The notes beneath the pieces were generated by a model that searched no databases, was not told the origin of the DNA, and saw nothing but the letters and a program-made list of their open reading frames with translations. Of a DNA stretch of 47,441 nt, positions 17,826 to 27,176 are shown one piece after another. The position numbers and the translations under genes are program-made. Within the stretch, counting starts at the first letter, position 1. The number at the start of each line of letters is the position of its first letter. Origin of the DNA: Tepidibacter sp. (lineage in GTDB: Bacteria; Bacillota; Clostridia; Peptostreptococcales; Peptostreptococcaceae); contig NZ_JAOASI010000021.1 in NCBI RefSeq assembly GCF_025210165.1, forward strand, positions 1 through 47,441, read 5' to 3'.

Positions 17826-19496
17826 GTGTGCCCAGAAAAGGGTATTTGATCCACCCGGTGAAAGACCGGTCAAAGAAAAAGGTCAGAACTTTGTAGCTGA
17901 ATGGTATGATGGAGGGTAACCGATAATCATGAAGCCCATTGACAAAGCTTTGTATAGCAAAGCGAGCAATTTATCAGGTTGTACTTAACAGGAACGTAGA
18001 TGTAGCCTCGTAACACGAAATTCTGATGGTCGAACCTGTCTATTATAGGTGAAGGCAATAGGTGTAGAGAACAGAACTGACCGTATGGCTCTACATCCGT
18101 CAGCGGGGTATCAGCGACGACATGATAAAAAGGATGAAATATCAACTGGGGAAGTCCTACTCACACAATAGAGAAATTTATTGTTAAAAGAAGGTAAATC
18201 ATATAACCTAATGGGAAATTGGTTGTAGTACCGTTTGTAGAATTAGACAACATAAACTAATTCAAGGAAAGAGCCCAAACTAAATGAAAACATTTCTTTC
18301 AATAAAAGGAGGCGAGGTAGGCTTGATAAAACCTACTATTAGTTTGCAAGAATTGAGAAGGAAAATATATGTTAAAGCGAAATCTGAAAAACGTCATAGA
18401 TTTTGGGGTATGTATGTCCATGTGTGTAAATATGAAACGCTTGAAGAAGCATATCTTATATCCAAAAGGAACAATGGTAGCCCAGGAATAGATGGGGTTA
18501 CATTTAAGGATATAGAAACAAGTGGAAGGAAAGAATTTCTAATTAATATTCAGAAAGAATTAGAAAAGAAACATATAAACCACAAAATAATCGGAAATGC
18601 GAAATACCAAAAGATAATGGAAAAATTAGAGTCTTAGGAATACCAACAATAAAAGATAGAACTGTACAAGGTGCACTGAAATTGATATTAGAAACTGTAT
18701 TAGAAGCAGATTTCTGTCAAAATAACTATGGATATAGACCAAATAAAAGTCCTCATCATGCATTAGCAGAAGTTAGACGAAGTATACTGCGAGGAATGAC
18801 AACTGTGATAGATGTTGATTTAACAGCCTATTTTGACAATGTAAAACATCATATATTACTTAAACAAGTAAGTAGGAGATTTCAAGATGATAAAATTATG
18901 AGATTGTTAAAAAGTATGTTGAAATCAACAGGAAAGAAGGGAGTTCCACAAGGTGGTCCCTTAAGTCCATTATTAAGCAATCTTTATTTGACTAGAATTG
19001 ACTGGATGTTTGAAAAAGCAAGGATTCAGACTCAAGAGAATGGATATGATGAGATTAACTATCATAGATGGGCGGATGACATAGTAATATTAATAAATTC
19101 ACATCAGAGTAAAGAATGGATAGTAGCAAAAGCAAAGAAACGATTAAAAGAAGAGTTAAATAATTTGCATGTGACCTTAAATCAAGAGAAAACTCATGAA
19201 GCCTATTTAGATAAGCAAGAGAGTTTTAGCTATTTAGGGTTTAATTTTAGGAAGACAGTAGGTAGGAATGGAAAATCATTTGTATTAATGATACCAAAGA
19301 AAAATGCGCAAATTAAAGTAAGGAAGAAAATAAAAGAAACTATAATGAATAATCGTTTTCTGAGCATGAAAGATATAATTAAATTCATAAATCCGATACT
19401 TACTGGTTGGGTAAATTATTATAGAGTTGGACATTCAAGCAAAGTATTCTCTAATATACGAGATTATGTAGAAAAGTGCATACGCAGATTATTAGT
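17826..19496 (+). mobile_element. Group II intron, 3' end deleted
   Basis: It starts with GTGTGCCCAGAAAAGGG, the conserved 5' splice-site type sequence. About 500 nt of structured non-coding RNA (domains I-III; for example CCACCCGGTG and GACCGGTC pairings) lead to the maturase ORF in domain IV. No domain V (AGC-GAAA catalytic hairpin) or domain VI is present before the transposase tail resumes at 19497, so the intron is splicing-dead. Its 5' boundary is confident; the 3' limit is the deletion joint. Confidence 0.82.
18323..18637 (+). pseudogene. Group II intron reverse transcriptase/maturase, N-terminal fragment
   Basis: Start of an LtrA-type intron-encoded protein: MIKPTISLQELRRKIYVKAK then RFWGMYVHVCKYETLEEAY and NNGSPGIDGVTF (RT blocks 0-1). 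TTG at 18323 is preferred since AAAGGAGGCGAGG lies 6-15 nt before it; the ATG at 18284 has none. The frame is lost around 18570, where a run GAAACAT appears to lack one A. After that the wrong frame runs to TAG at 18637, while the real sequence continues as TYKPQNN in the next frame. Confidence 0.85.
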
Positions 19497-19551
19497 ATTT
19501 ACAATGCTGCAATCAAGGGTGAGCCTATTAATAAAATTTTTGAAACTCTGA
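18573..19551 (+). pseudogene. Group II intron reverse transcriptase/maturase, C-terminal fragment
   Basis: Continues the maturase: EIPKDNGKIRVLGIPTIKDR, NNYGYRPNKSPHHALAEVR, VIDVDLTAYFDNV (first catalytic D), GVPQGGPLSPLLSNLYL and the active site RWADDIVILI (normally Y/F-ADD). Domain X follows with INPILTGWVNYYRVGHSSK and VEKCIRRLL. After about 19494 the frame reads into transposase-tail DNA, so the last 19 residues are foreign and the DNA-binding C-terminus is missing. An ATG-less frame, so it is not expected to be translated on its own. Inactive. Confidence 0.85.
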
Positions 19552-19562
19552 AAATTGCTTAG
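19497..19562 (+). pseudogene. Transposase C-terminal remnant downstream of intron
   Basis: Reading frame IYNAAIKGEPINKIFETLKI then A and TAG. This is the typical end of IS4/IS701-type transposases and ends 56 nt before the right inverted repeat. It shows that the element's right end is original and that a deletion removed everything between intron domain IV and this point. Confidence 0.72.
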
Positions 19563-19587
19563 GAATCCCTTTAGTTATTTTACTGTA

Positions 19588-19618
19588 AAAAATTTCAAGT
19601 GAAAATGCACTTTTATAG
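19588..19618 (-). repeat. Right terminal inverted repeat of the IS
   Basis: The reverse complement reads CTATAAAAGTGCATTTTCAC then TTGAAA, matching the left end at 16767. Confidence 0.65.
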
Positions 19619-19628
19619 AATAATTCAC

Positions 19629-19657
19629 AAAAACCACCGGCTATGCCGGTGGTTTTT
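19629..19657. terminator. Bidirectional terminator between IS and sulfurtransferase gene
   Basis: Perfect 13-bp stem (AAAAACCACCGGC and its complement, 19629-19641 and 19645-19657) with a TAT loop and T-runs on both strands. It directly follows the stop of the minus-strand lipoprotein gene. Confidence 0.9.
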
Positions 19658-19666
19658 ACACAATTA

Positions 19667-21085
19667 TTAATGGTTTCCTACACTATTTAAATACTTAAGT
19701 TCACTATTTTCTCTGTCTTTTTTATATTCTTCTCTTGGATCTCCAGTATTTATTGGATTTTTAGGATCTCTACTCCATTCATAGAAGCCTCCATCAAATA
19801 CACTTACATTTTTCCAACCCATAGCATAAGTTTCAAAGAATGCAAGGCCTCCTCTCCATCCAGTTGCACAGAAGAATGAAGATTCATTTTCAGGCTTTAT
19901 ATCCCACTCTGCCCATATTTTTTCCATTTCCTTGTAGCTTCTCATTGTCCAATCAGAATCTAAGAAATCTTCTGAATGGTATGCATCAACTCCGCCGTAT
20001 CCGAATACAGAGCCAGGTATTCTTCCTTTTTCGTCAAAATATGAATAACCTCCATTATTCTTTCCTGTATATTCATCCCAACAAACTACTGCCACAAGTC
20101 TTCCGTTTGGATTATTTAGTAATTTTTTAGCTTCTTCCATGCCAATATTGTATTCGGGATGAACTGGAATTTTAGCTCCAAAATCATCGCCTTGCTTCCA
20201 CTCGTTAACTTTTGTTTCCATTTCAAATCCAGCTTGTCTCCAAGCCTGATTTCCTCCATTTAGCATTCTTACATCTTCTACTCCTGCATACATAAATGCG
20301 GCTGCAAGTCTTCCAGAAGCCATAGGTTCATCGCTAGAAAGTATTACAAGAGTATCTTTAGTTATGCCTGTCTTTTTGAAAAGTTCCTTGAATTTTTCAG
20401 GCGAAACTAGGTTCCAAAGAGGAGCCTCTTCAATTTCACATGTGTCCATATATATAGAAGTTGGTAGATGACCTTTTTTGTAATCTTCAAAAGTTTTATA
20501 ATTTGTATCTATTATAATATAGTCACGACCGTCATATGTATCAGGATTATTTCCAGCTACAAGGTCTTTTACCCATTGAGGATAAACAAACATTTGATAA
20601 TTTTCCATATGCTCAAATTCAACAATTGAACTTAGCTTTGAATCTGATGAAATATCTTTAAGAGATATATTCAAAACTTCTTCATATCCAAGTTTTGACA
20701 TTTTTTCAGCAAGAGAAAGGCTTTCCTTACCATAGTTAGAGTAAATTATAATTTTTTTATCTTTAGTTATTCCTGTTTCATCAAGAAGCTTTTGCTTGTC
20801 TTTATCAGAAAGATTTTCAAGCCAACTTTCTGAAAAGTTTACAGCACCTTTTATATGACCTTGAGTTATATCCTTATCTATTACCCAGCCATTATATTCT
20901 TCATCATTTCTAGTATCTACAATAACATAGTCTTTTCCTGTTACTATTTCCTTTAGTGTATCTTCAGTTACACTCATAATTTCTTCATTGCTTGATTTCT
21001 CGGTTGAGCTTAGGTTTGAACATCCAAGTAAAAGTGTTAAAGTCATGGATAGTACAAATAATAGCTTTACGACATTTTTTTTCAT
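19667..21085 (-). CDS. Lipoprotein with three rhodanese (sulfurtransferase) domains
   Basis: Extracytoplasmic sulfurtransferase of about 472 residues. The ATG at 21085 follows GGAGGATGCT; upstream codons are out of reach of a ribosome site. The signal peptide KLLFVLSMTLTLLLGC ends in a lipobox cysteine. There are three rhodanese repeats at about 30-150, 165-285 and 305-455. The first two lack the catalytic cysteine (loops IIYSNYGKES and LSSDEPMASGR). The third has it in FFCATGWRGG near residue 405. Likely transfers sulfane sulfur, or handles thiosulfate or cyanide at the membrane. Monocistronic, divergent from an MCP gene. The partner substrate is not shown by the sequence. Confidence 0.87.
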   Translation of the reverse strand: MKKNVVKLLFVLSMTLTLLLGCSNLSSTEKSSNEEIMSVTEDTLKEIVTGKDYVIVDTRNDEEYNGWVIDKDITQGHIKGAVNFSESWLENLSDKDKQKLLDETGITKDKKIIIYSNYGKESLSLAEKMSKLGYEEVLNISLKDISSDSKLSSIVEFEHMENYQMFVYPQWVKDLVAGNNPDTYDGRDYIIIDTNYKTFEDYKKGHLPTSIYMDTCEIEEAPLWNLVSPEKFKELFKKTGITKDTLVILSSDEPMASGRLAAAFMYAGVEDVRMLNGGNQAWRQAGFEMETKVNEWKQGDDFGAKIPVHPEYNIGMEEAKKLLNNPNGRLVAVVCWDEYTGKNNGGYSYFDEKGRIPGSVFGYGGVDAYHSEDFLDSDWTMRSYKEMEKIWAEWDIKPENESSFFCATGWRGGLAFFETYAMGWKNVSVFDGGFYEWSRDPKNPINTGDPREEYKKDRENSELKYLNSVGNH

Positions 21086-21348
21086 AGCATCCTCCATATA
21101 GTACAATTTTTTACAAAATATCAATATTCCTTTATCATTTTAGCATGGGGTTTTAGAGTACACAAATTGAAAAAAACTATATTAAATATTGTAGTATTAA
21201 TTTTATCAATAGAAATATTATTAATTTTTTAAAATTATGTTACAAATAGAAATGATTAAACAGGCAGAAAATTCAAAAAATACTAAAAAATATATTGAAA
21301 GATTCTGTTAAATGATAGATAATATTAAATAAAAAGAGGAGTCAAAAA

Positions 21349-23427
21349 ATGATGAAAAAAATACAAACTAAAATTATTATTGCTATGGTTATATGCACTA
21401 TATTAATAACAGGTATAGTAACAATTGTAGGTTTGAATATGTCTTCAAAAACTGTAAAAATGGAAGCTTCAAGTCGTTTGGAGACTTTAGCAAAGCAAAG
21501 GGCTAAAGAATTAGATGCAAAATTTCATACGACACAAAAGGAAATTATGGGCTTGGAAAATTCTATAAATACATTATTGCAGGATAGCCATTATGAAAAA
21601 TTAGAGGATATAGAGGTAAGGAAAAAATTAAGATTAAATATTGTAAAATTAGTAGAAAAATATGCTTATATGATGGAAGGAAATTTAGATACATATGTGC
21701 AATTTAAACCAGAGTTTGTAAATCGTGATTTGCAAGTTGCTTACTTTAAGAAGGATGATAAATATATAGACATGGGAGAAGTTGTAACTTATGAAGATTT
21801 AACATCTAAATCTGATGAAACATCATGGTTTTGGAAACCTATAGAAGAGAATAAAGGGGTTTGGAGTAAACCATATGATGATAAATATTTTAATGAAAAA
21901 TTAATTACATTTTCTTATCCCATTACTTTAAACAATCAAATTATTGGTGTTGTTGGTACCGATATTATGTTTAATGATTTTGAAAAAATGATTAAGGATG
22001 TTAAAGTGTATGATACAGGGTATGCTTTCTTATTAAGTGAGAATTTTGAATTTTTAGTACATCCTAAATATAAAAGTGAAGATAATATAGATTTAGTTGA
22101 GAATGGAGCTTTTAAGAAGGTTAAAATAGATATATCTGAAAAAATGAATGGAATAAGTGTTTATGAGGTTAATAATACAGAAAAGATTATGGGATTTTGT
22201 AAACTTGAAAATGGATGGCTATTAGGAGTATCACCACCTGTTAGTGAAATATATGCTGGTATTTCTAAAATAAAAAATTATTTGTTATTAATAACTTTAT
22301 TTGGAGTGATTTTAACTATTTTCATTGCAGTCATTGTTGGAAAAAAGATATCACAACCAATTATAGTCGCATCAAAATTTGCAAGTAGGATGGCAACAGG
22401 AGACTTAAAAGAAAATATTCCACACAAGTATTTAAAACAAAAAGATGAAATAGGAATATTGGCTAATTCACTAAATATATTGGTAAAAGAATTTAGAGAA
22501 ATAATTGAAAATATTATAAAATCATCAGCAGATGTATCTACATCGTCAGAAAATTTATATTCTGTAAGTGTACAGGTAGTTAAAATATCTGATGAAGTAG
22601 CTGTTGCAACAGAGGAAATAGCAAAAGGGAGTACAGAGCAAGCTCAAAATACAGAAGTTGGAGCACAAAAAATATATGAAATTGGGAATTTAATAGAAAA
22701 TAACAAGGAGTTAGTAAATAATATTAATGAAAAGACAGATTATGAAGTTAGACTTGTTAATGAAGGCTTAACAATTATTAAGGATTTAACTAATAAAGCT
22801 AATGAAACAGAAAATGCTGCAAAAGATATTTCAAAAATAATTAATCAAACAAATGAAAAAGTTAATAATATTGGTGAGGCGAGTAATCTTATAACATCTA
22901 TAGCAGAACAAACAAATCTATTAGCATTAAATGCAGCAATAGAAGCGGCTAGAGCAGGTGAGTCTGGTAAGGGATTCGCTGTAGTTGCAGAAGAAATAAG
23001 AAAGTTAGCAGAGCAATCAGCACGCTCGTCAGAAAAAATAGACGATATGGTAAAAGAATTAACACAAAGTTCTATTCTTGGGGTAAATATGATCAATAGA
23101 GTGTTAGAAATTGTAAAAGAGCAGGTTTACAATGTAGAAGAAACAAAATTAAAGTATAATGAAATATCAGATTCAATAGAAGTATCAAAAGAAACTATAA
23201 TAAAATTAAATGATTCTGAAGTACAAATGAATGATAGAAAAACAGAAGTCATGGCTAGGATGCAAGAACTCTCTGCCATATCTCAACAAAATGCAGCTGG
23301 AACACAAGAAGTCTCAGCTTCTATAGAAGAACAAACTAACTCTGTAAAGAATATAGAGATTTCTAGTAAAGAGCTGTCTGAACTAGCAGAAGAGTTAAAA
23401 TTATTAACATTAAAATTCAAGGTGTAG
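21349..23427 (+). CDS. Methyl-accepting chemotaxis protein with dCache sensor
   Basis: Chemoreceptor of 692 residues. Membrane helix 1 is at 9-29. An outer double-Cache domain spans about 35-295 ([35 protein letters not shown]). Helix 2 is at 305-327, HAMP at about 328-390, and a cytoplasmic signalling domain follows with the tip [20 protein letters not shown] near 520. Adaptation region ends TLKFKV. It passes ligand binding to CheA/CheW. The dCache type usually binds amino acids or small organic acids, but the ligand is unknown. AGGAG stands 7 nt before the ATG at 21349. No che genes lie in this window. Confidence 0.93.
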   Translation: MMKKIQTKIIIAMVICTILITGIVTIVGLNMSSKTVKMEASSRLETLAKQRAKELDAKFHTTQKEIMGLENSINTLLQDSHYEKLEDIEVRKKLRLNIVKLVEKYAYMMEGNLDTYVQFKPEFVNRDLQVAYFKKDDKYIDMGEVVTYEDLTSKSDETSWFWKPIEENKGVWSKPYDDKYFNEKLITFSYPITLNNQIIGVVGTDIMFNDFEKMIKDVKVYDTGYAFLLSENFEFLVHPKYKSEDNIDLVENGAFKKVKIDISEKMNGISVYEVNNTEKIMGFCKLENGWLLGVSPPVSEIYAGISKIKNYLLLITLFGVILTIFIAVIVGKKISQPIIVASKFASRMATGDLKENIPHKYLKQKDEIGILANSLNILVKEFREIIENIIKSSADVSTSSENLYSVSVQVVKISDEVAVATEEIAKGSTEQAQNTEVGAQKIYEIGNLIENNKELVNNINEKTDYEVRLVNEGLTIIKDLTNKANETENAAKDISKIINQTNEKVNNIGEASNLITSIAEQTNLLALNAAIEAARAGESGKGFAVVAEEIRKLAEQSARSSEKIDDMVKELTQSSILGVNMINRVLEIVKEQVYNVEETKLKYNEISDSIEVSKETIIKLNDSEVQMNDRKTEVMARMQELSAISQQNAAGTQEVSASIEEQTNSVKNIEISSKELSELAEELKLLTLKFKV

Positions 23428-23455
23428 TAAAATCTTTCTGTCAAATATTCTAATT

Positions 23456-23498
23456 AAAAATAAATCCAGTAGATATTATATTTACTGGATTTATTTTT
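23456..23498. terminator. Bidirectional terminator between MCP and gldA
   Basis: Stem TAAATCCAGTA (23461-23471) and TACTGGATTTA (23483-23493), flanked by A5 and T5 runs. Serves the convergent MCP and glycerol dehydrogenase genes. Confidence 0.88.
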
Positions 23499-23503
23499 AT
23501 GTA

Positions 23504-24589
23504 TTAAGAACCTAATTTATCTGCTGTTAAAATTGCTGCATAAACATCTTCAGCTGTAACAACAAATGGCATATTATGGATAGTTTCTCCTTCTACTGAT
23601 GCTAATTTTGCAACTTCCATTAATTGTTCTGTAGTTGCATTTTCAGCATTTAAATCTTTAAGATTAGTAGGCAGTCCTACACTTTTACAAAAACTTATAA
23701 CTTCATTGATTTCTTCTAATGGAGCATTTTCAAGAACAAGTTGTGTAATTGTACCAAATGCTACTTTTTCACCGTGATATAAGTGGTGACATGATTCTAA
23801 CACAGTTAAGCCATTGTGGATTGCATGAGCACCTGCAAGACCACCACTTTCAAATCCAATTCCACTTAAAAATGTATTGGCTTCAATTATTTTTTCAACA
23901 GCTAGATTTGAGACCTTACTCTCAACAGCAAGTTTAGCTTTTAAACCATCTGATAGCAATGTATTGTAGCAAAGCTTAGCAAGAGCAAGAGCTGCCTCAG
24001 TAGGCATTGCACCAGCCATAGTCATTGAATTAGATCTAGCTGTAGCTCTAGCTTCAAAATATGTTGCTAAAGCATCTCCCATTCCTGATACGAGAAGTCT
24101 CACAGGTGCACCTGCAATAATCGTAGTATCCATAAGAACTACTGCAGGATTTGTTGGTAAAAGAAGATATTCATCAAAAACACCATCTTCTGTATAAAGA
24201 ACTGAAAGTGCACTAGTTGGTGCATCTGTTGATGCGATTGTTGGAACAATCATAACAGGTTTTTCCATATAGTAAGCAATAGCTTTGGCAGTATCTAATG
24301 TTTTACCACCACCTATACCTACAATAATATCAGTTTTATTAGATAAGGCAATTTCCTTTAATCTTTCAACTTCTACTTTAGAGCATTCACCATTGAAAAT
24401 TTCCATTGTATGAGTACTATTAGTACCCTCAAAGCTCTTAGATACTATATCTTTTGTCATATTCATAACAAAATCATCCGCAATGATAAATACATTTTTA
24501 CCATAAGGATTTGAATAAGTTTCAAGTTTTTTTAATTCATTAGGACCTTGAATATATTTACCAGGGCTGATTACTATTTTAGTTGCCAT
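23504..24589 (-). CDS. gldA: Glycerol dehydrogenase
   Basis: NAD-dependent iron/zinc-type glycerol dehydrogenase (glycerol to dihydroxyacetone), cytosolic, about 361 residues, the usual family length. GIGGGKTLDTAKA is the NAD-binding loop near residue 93. Metal ligands are visible as D in SGMGDALATYFEA, H in GGLAGAHAIHNGL and H in LYHGEKVAFG. The ATG at 24589 is chosen since AAAGGAGG lies 9 nt upstream; the TTG at 24598 touches that site. It lies behind an AraC/PocR regulator gene on the same strand, with a promoter and a phased direct repeat between them, so glycerol- or diol-induced expression is likely. Confidence 0.94.
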   Translation of the reverse strand: MATKIVISPGKYIQGPNELKKLETYSNPYGKNVFIIADDFVMNMTKDIVSKSFEGTNSTHTMEIFNGECSKVEVERLKEIALSNKTDIIVGIGGGKTLDTAKAIAYYMEKPVMIVPTIASTDAPTSALSVLYTEDGVFDEYLLLPTNPAVVLMDTTIIAGAPVRLLVSGMGDALATYFEARATARSNSMTMAGAMPTEAALALAKLCYNTLLSDGLKAKLAVESKVSNLAVEKIIEANTFLSGIGFESGGLAGAHAIHNGLTVLESCHHLYHGEKVAFGTITQLVLENAPLEEINEVISFCKSVGLPTNLKDLNAENATTEQLMEVAKLASVEGETIHNMPFVVTAEDVYAAILTADKLGS

Positions 24590-24616
24590 ACTCTTCAACC
24601 TCCTTTGTTTTGATAA

Positions 24617-24645
24617 ATTATATCAAATAAAGAAAAATTTATACA
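24617..24645 (-). promoter_or_regulatory. gldA promoter
   Basis: On the minus strand, -35 TGTATA (24640-24645), 17-bp spacer, -10 TATAAT (24617-24622). The -10 is perfect and the -35 is poor, as expected for an activator-dependent promoter. Confidence 0.6.
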
Positions 24646-24650
24646 TGAAC

Positions 24651-24678
24651 TATTCCGACATCTTTCTGTATTATTCCG
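24651..24678 (-). promoter_or_regulatory. Candidate AraC-type operator (phased direct repeat)
   Basis: CGGAATA (minus strand) occurs at 24651-24657 and again at 24672-24678, exactly 21 bp apart, two helical turns. The promoter-near copy stops 5 bp short of the -35 box. This is the geometry of class II AraC-family activation. The distal copy overlaps the stop codon of the regulator gene. Confidence 0.6.
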
Positions 24679-25897
24679 TTATTTTGTTAACATAATCAAT
24701 TAATAGACTGGAATTATTCATTCTATATGTATTGGGAGATACACCTACCTTTTTTTTAAATACACGGCTAAAATAATTTGAATCTGAAAAACCTAAATCA
24801 ACTGAAATTTCAATAATTGATAAATCTGAATGAATAAGTTTCTTTTTGGCGATTCCTATTTTATAACCTATTATATAATCCATAACAGATTGTCCAAACT
24901 GTTTCTTGAAAATCTTGCAAAAATAATCAGGAGATAGGTTCATATATCTTGCTATGTCTTTGCTAGTTATTTTTTTATTACTATATCTTTGGATATAAGA
25001 AGTTGCATAGTCCATCTTATTTGTAACTTTAAAAAATTTTGAACTCAATACATAATCAAATACATAATCATATATTTTTAAAAAAAATGCATAGTCATAT
25101 GAGTTAATATTCATATTTTCTCTAATATCAAAATTATTAATATCTTGTAAATCTATATCTAAGCTTTTCATTTCGTAATAGAAAATATTCTTATATAAAG
25201 ATTTATTTAGCTTTGAACAATCACGACATATATGATCATCTATAAGTTCTATAATAAGATTTTTGCCTACATCATATTTCACATTTTTAACACAGTCTAC
25301 AATCATCTCAGATCGTAATTTAAAATCATTATAGATTGATATTTGTTCTGTTTGTAATTTGTTTTCTTTGTTTATTCGATTAAGCTTTATGTGATTTACC
25401 AAATACTTTCTAATTATTTCTAGTATTTTTGTGCATTTTTCAAGTTTTTCTTGCTCCATATATGGGATATCCTCAAAGTAAGATATCAAAGTTTTAGTAT
25501 CATAATTCAAAGTATGCAAGTTGGTTTTTGTCAAATCCATCGATAATGTAGCATCTGTTTTAACTTGACCAGTTAAAATATTTCCAACATGTTCCTTTCC
25601 TATGAAAATAGGAACAGCAAAATCTATTATACCAGCATGACATTTATACATGCATATTTTTCCCGTTTTAGCAGCAATTTTCCCACCTTCTTCATCAGAT
25701 TTACAACATAGATTTCCTTGCTTTCTCATAATAAGACAAAAGCAAGTTATATTGGATACATTGGTAAGCATATTTCCGTATTCATCAGTGATAACAGCTG
25801 CTAGACCTGTTAAGTCACAAAAATCATCTAACATTTTTTGAATTTCCATTCTCTCATGTGGATTATTTAAAAGAGACTTTATACTTATGTACAACAC
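24671..25897 (-). CDS. AraC-family regulator with PocR sensor domain
   Basis: About 408 residues. The N-terminal PocR domain (residues 15-175) contains the run of cysteines CFCLIMRKQGNLCCKSDEEG and ICMYKCHAGI, and DFAVPIFIGKEHVGNILTGQ. A long linker follows, then a C-terminal AraC helix-turn-helix pair (about 310-395: KKITSKDIARYMNLSPDYFC, SIIEISVDLGFSDSNYFSRV). PocR domains sense propanediol or related small diols, and glycerol fits the gldA neighbour. The start is uncertain: TTG at 25897 is only 2 nt from AGGAGG, while ATG at 25849 has a weak site and would cut the domain edge. Probably activates gldA. Confidence 0.88.
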   Translation of the reverse strand: MLYISIKSLLNNPHERMEIQKMLDDFCDLTGLAAVITDEYGNMLTNVSNITCFCLIMRKQGNLCCKSDEEGGKIAAKTGKICMYKCHAGIIDFAVPIFIGKEHVGNILTGQVKTDATLSMDLTKTNLHTLNYDTKTLISYFEDIPYMEQEKLEKCTKILEIIRKYLVNHIKLNRINKENKLQTEQISIYNDFKLRSEMIVDCVKNVKYDVGKNLIIELIDDHICRDCSKLNKSLYKNIFYYEMKSLDIDLQDINNFDIRENMNINSYDYAFFLKIYDYVFDYVLSSKFFKVTNKMDYATSYIQRYSNKKITSKDIARYMNLSPDYFCKIFKKQFGQSVMDYIIGYKIGIAKKKLIHSDLSIIEISVDLGFSDSNYFSRVFKKKVGVSPNTYRMNNSSLLIDYVNKITE

Positions 25898-26230
25898 CTC
25901 CTAGTATGTATTATTCAATTAAGTATAAGGCATATTCAAAAAATAAACTAGTCATCTTACTTGTATTTTTGATTCTTTTCGTTGTTACTCAATCACTTAT
26001 ATATAGTGAATATGCTCATGATTGAGTGTCTAGAAAATAATCAAAATTACTTCGTAACCTGACTTATTTATTTTTTATATGCCTAATCTATATTTCATCC
26101 AAAGTAAAAAATATCTTAACTAAAAACTATTTATGCGTTTGTTCTGAAAAATTAGGCACTATTACTAAGATGATTTGAAGTATTATATATTATTTTTGGA
26201 TGTTTTATTTTGAAATTGGAGCTTAAAATG
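25898..26230. other. AT-rich intergenic region upstream of the regulator
   Basis: No gene, RNA or clear terminator is supported here. It includes the promoter region of the PocR/AraC gene near 25900-25990 and otherwise looks like decayed sequence leading into the short ORFs next to the IS607 element. Confidence 0.4.
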
Positions 26231-26399
26231 ATAAAAAATGTAATTCAAGGAAGGAATAAAGAGAAAAATGTAGAAAACTGTTTGATGGAATTAATTACAA
26301 ATAATTAAAAAGGAGGTTTTATATTCATCAAATGTATAAATATTGTAAAAATAGAGTATTAAATGATAATGGAATTGAATATAAAGTAGTATAGAAAAT
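26229..26399 (+). other. Two tiny ORFs with strong ribosome sites, likely relics
   Basis: ATG at 26229 opens a frame of 26 codons (MIKNVIQGRNKEK to MELITNN). AAAAAGGAGG then precedes a second short frame from about 26332 (MYKYCKNRVLNDNGIEYKVV, 20 codons). A third AAAAAGGAGGAAG follows near 26433 with no ORF after it. Three good ribosome sites with truncated frames suggest remains of an operon broken by insertions. I cannot name the ancestral genes. Confidence 0.35.
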
Positions 26400-26516
26400 G
26401 TATTAATTCTATAAAGTTAAAACTAGTTAAAAAAGGAGGAAGTCAATAGTTACTAAAAATATCGAAAAAAGTGTTTAAATATGTTAAAATACACTCATGA
26501 TGAAAGGATGAGTATA

Positions 26517-27176
26517 TTGAAGCATATAACGAACTATAAACCAAGTGAATTTGCTGAAGTATTAAATGTATCAGTAAAAACATTGCAACGTTGGGACAGA
26601 GAAAACATACTTAAAGCAAAACGAACTCCAACTAATCGAAGGTATTATACTTATGACCAATATTTAGAGTTCAAAGGATTAAAAAATAATTTAGATAGAA
26701 AAATTGTTATATATACAAGAGTATCTACAAATAATCAGAAGGATGATTTAGTTAATCAAATTGAATTTCTAAAGAATTTTGCAAATGCAAAAGGAATTAT
26801 TGTTGATGAAGTTATTAAAGATATAGGAAGTGGACTAAATTATAATCGTAAAAAGTGGAATAAGCTTTTAGAAGAATGTATGGAAAACAAAATTGAATCT
26901 ATATTAGTTACTCATAAAGATAGATTTATACGATTTGGTTTTGAATGGTTTGAACGATTCTTAGGAAAGTTTGATACTAAAATTATAGTTGTAAACAATG
27001 AAAGTCTTTCACCACAAGAAGAGTTAGTCCAAGATATTATATCAATACTTCATGTGTTCAGTTGTAGAATTTATGGTCTAAGAAAGTATAAGAAAAAGAT
27101 TAGGGAGGATAGAGAAATTGCTAAGAGCGTACAAGACGGAGATATACCCAACACAAAAACAGAAAAAGAAGATTAA
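26517..27176 (+). CDS. tnpA: IS607 transposase TnpA (serine recombinase)
   Basis: About 219 residues. An N-terminal MerR-type helix-turn-helix (EFAEVLNVSVKTLQRWDREN) is followed by a resolvase domain with the nucleophile in IVIYTRVSTNNQKDDL, then THKDRFIRFGFEWFERF and the C-terminal ELVQDIISILHVFSCRIYGL. TTG at 26517 is preferred because AAAGGA lies 6 nt before it. The ATG at 26481 has no ribosome site and overlaps a probable -10. It catalyses excision and insertion of the element. It overlaps tnpB by 59 nt, as is usual for IS607 elements. Confidence 0.87.
   Translation: MKHITNYKPSEFAEVLNVSVKTLQRWDRENILKAKRTPTNRRYYTYDQYLEFKGLKNNLDRKIVIYTRVSTNNQKDDLVNQIEFLKNFANAKGIIVDEVIKDIGSGLNYNRKKWNKLLEECMENKIESILVTHKDRFIRFGFEWFERFLGKFDTKIIVVNNESLSPQEELVQDIISILHVFSCRIYGLRKYKKKIREDREIAKSVQDGDIPNTKTEKED

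Larger units (their letters stand above)
16767..19618 (+). mobile_element. Defective IS4/IS701-like element carrying a truncated group II intron
   Basis: The element runs between the two terminal inverted repeats. It holds the transposase N-terminal fragment, a frameshifted middle fragment, the 5' part of a group II intron inserted at 17826, the broken intron-encoded protein, and finally the last 21 codons of the transposase (19497-19562). The intron 3' end (domains V and VI) and about one third of the transposase are missing. A deletion must therefore have joined intron ORF to transposase tail near 19494. The composite can neither splice nor transpose by itself. Confidence 0.8.

Noticed and set aside
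19629-19657. Hairpin considered as domain V of the group II intron
   Set aside because: It lacks AGC/GAAA features, has T-runs on both strands, and lies outside the IS right inverted repeat; it is a terminator.
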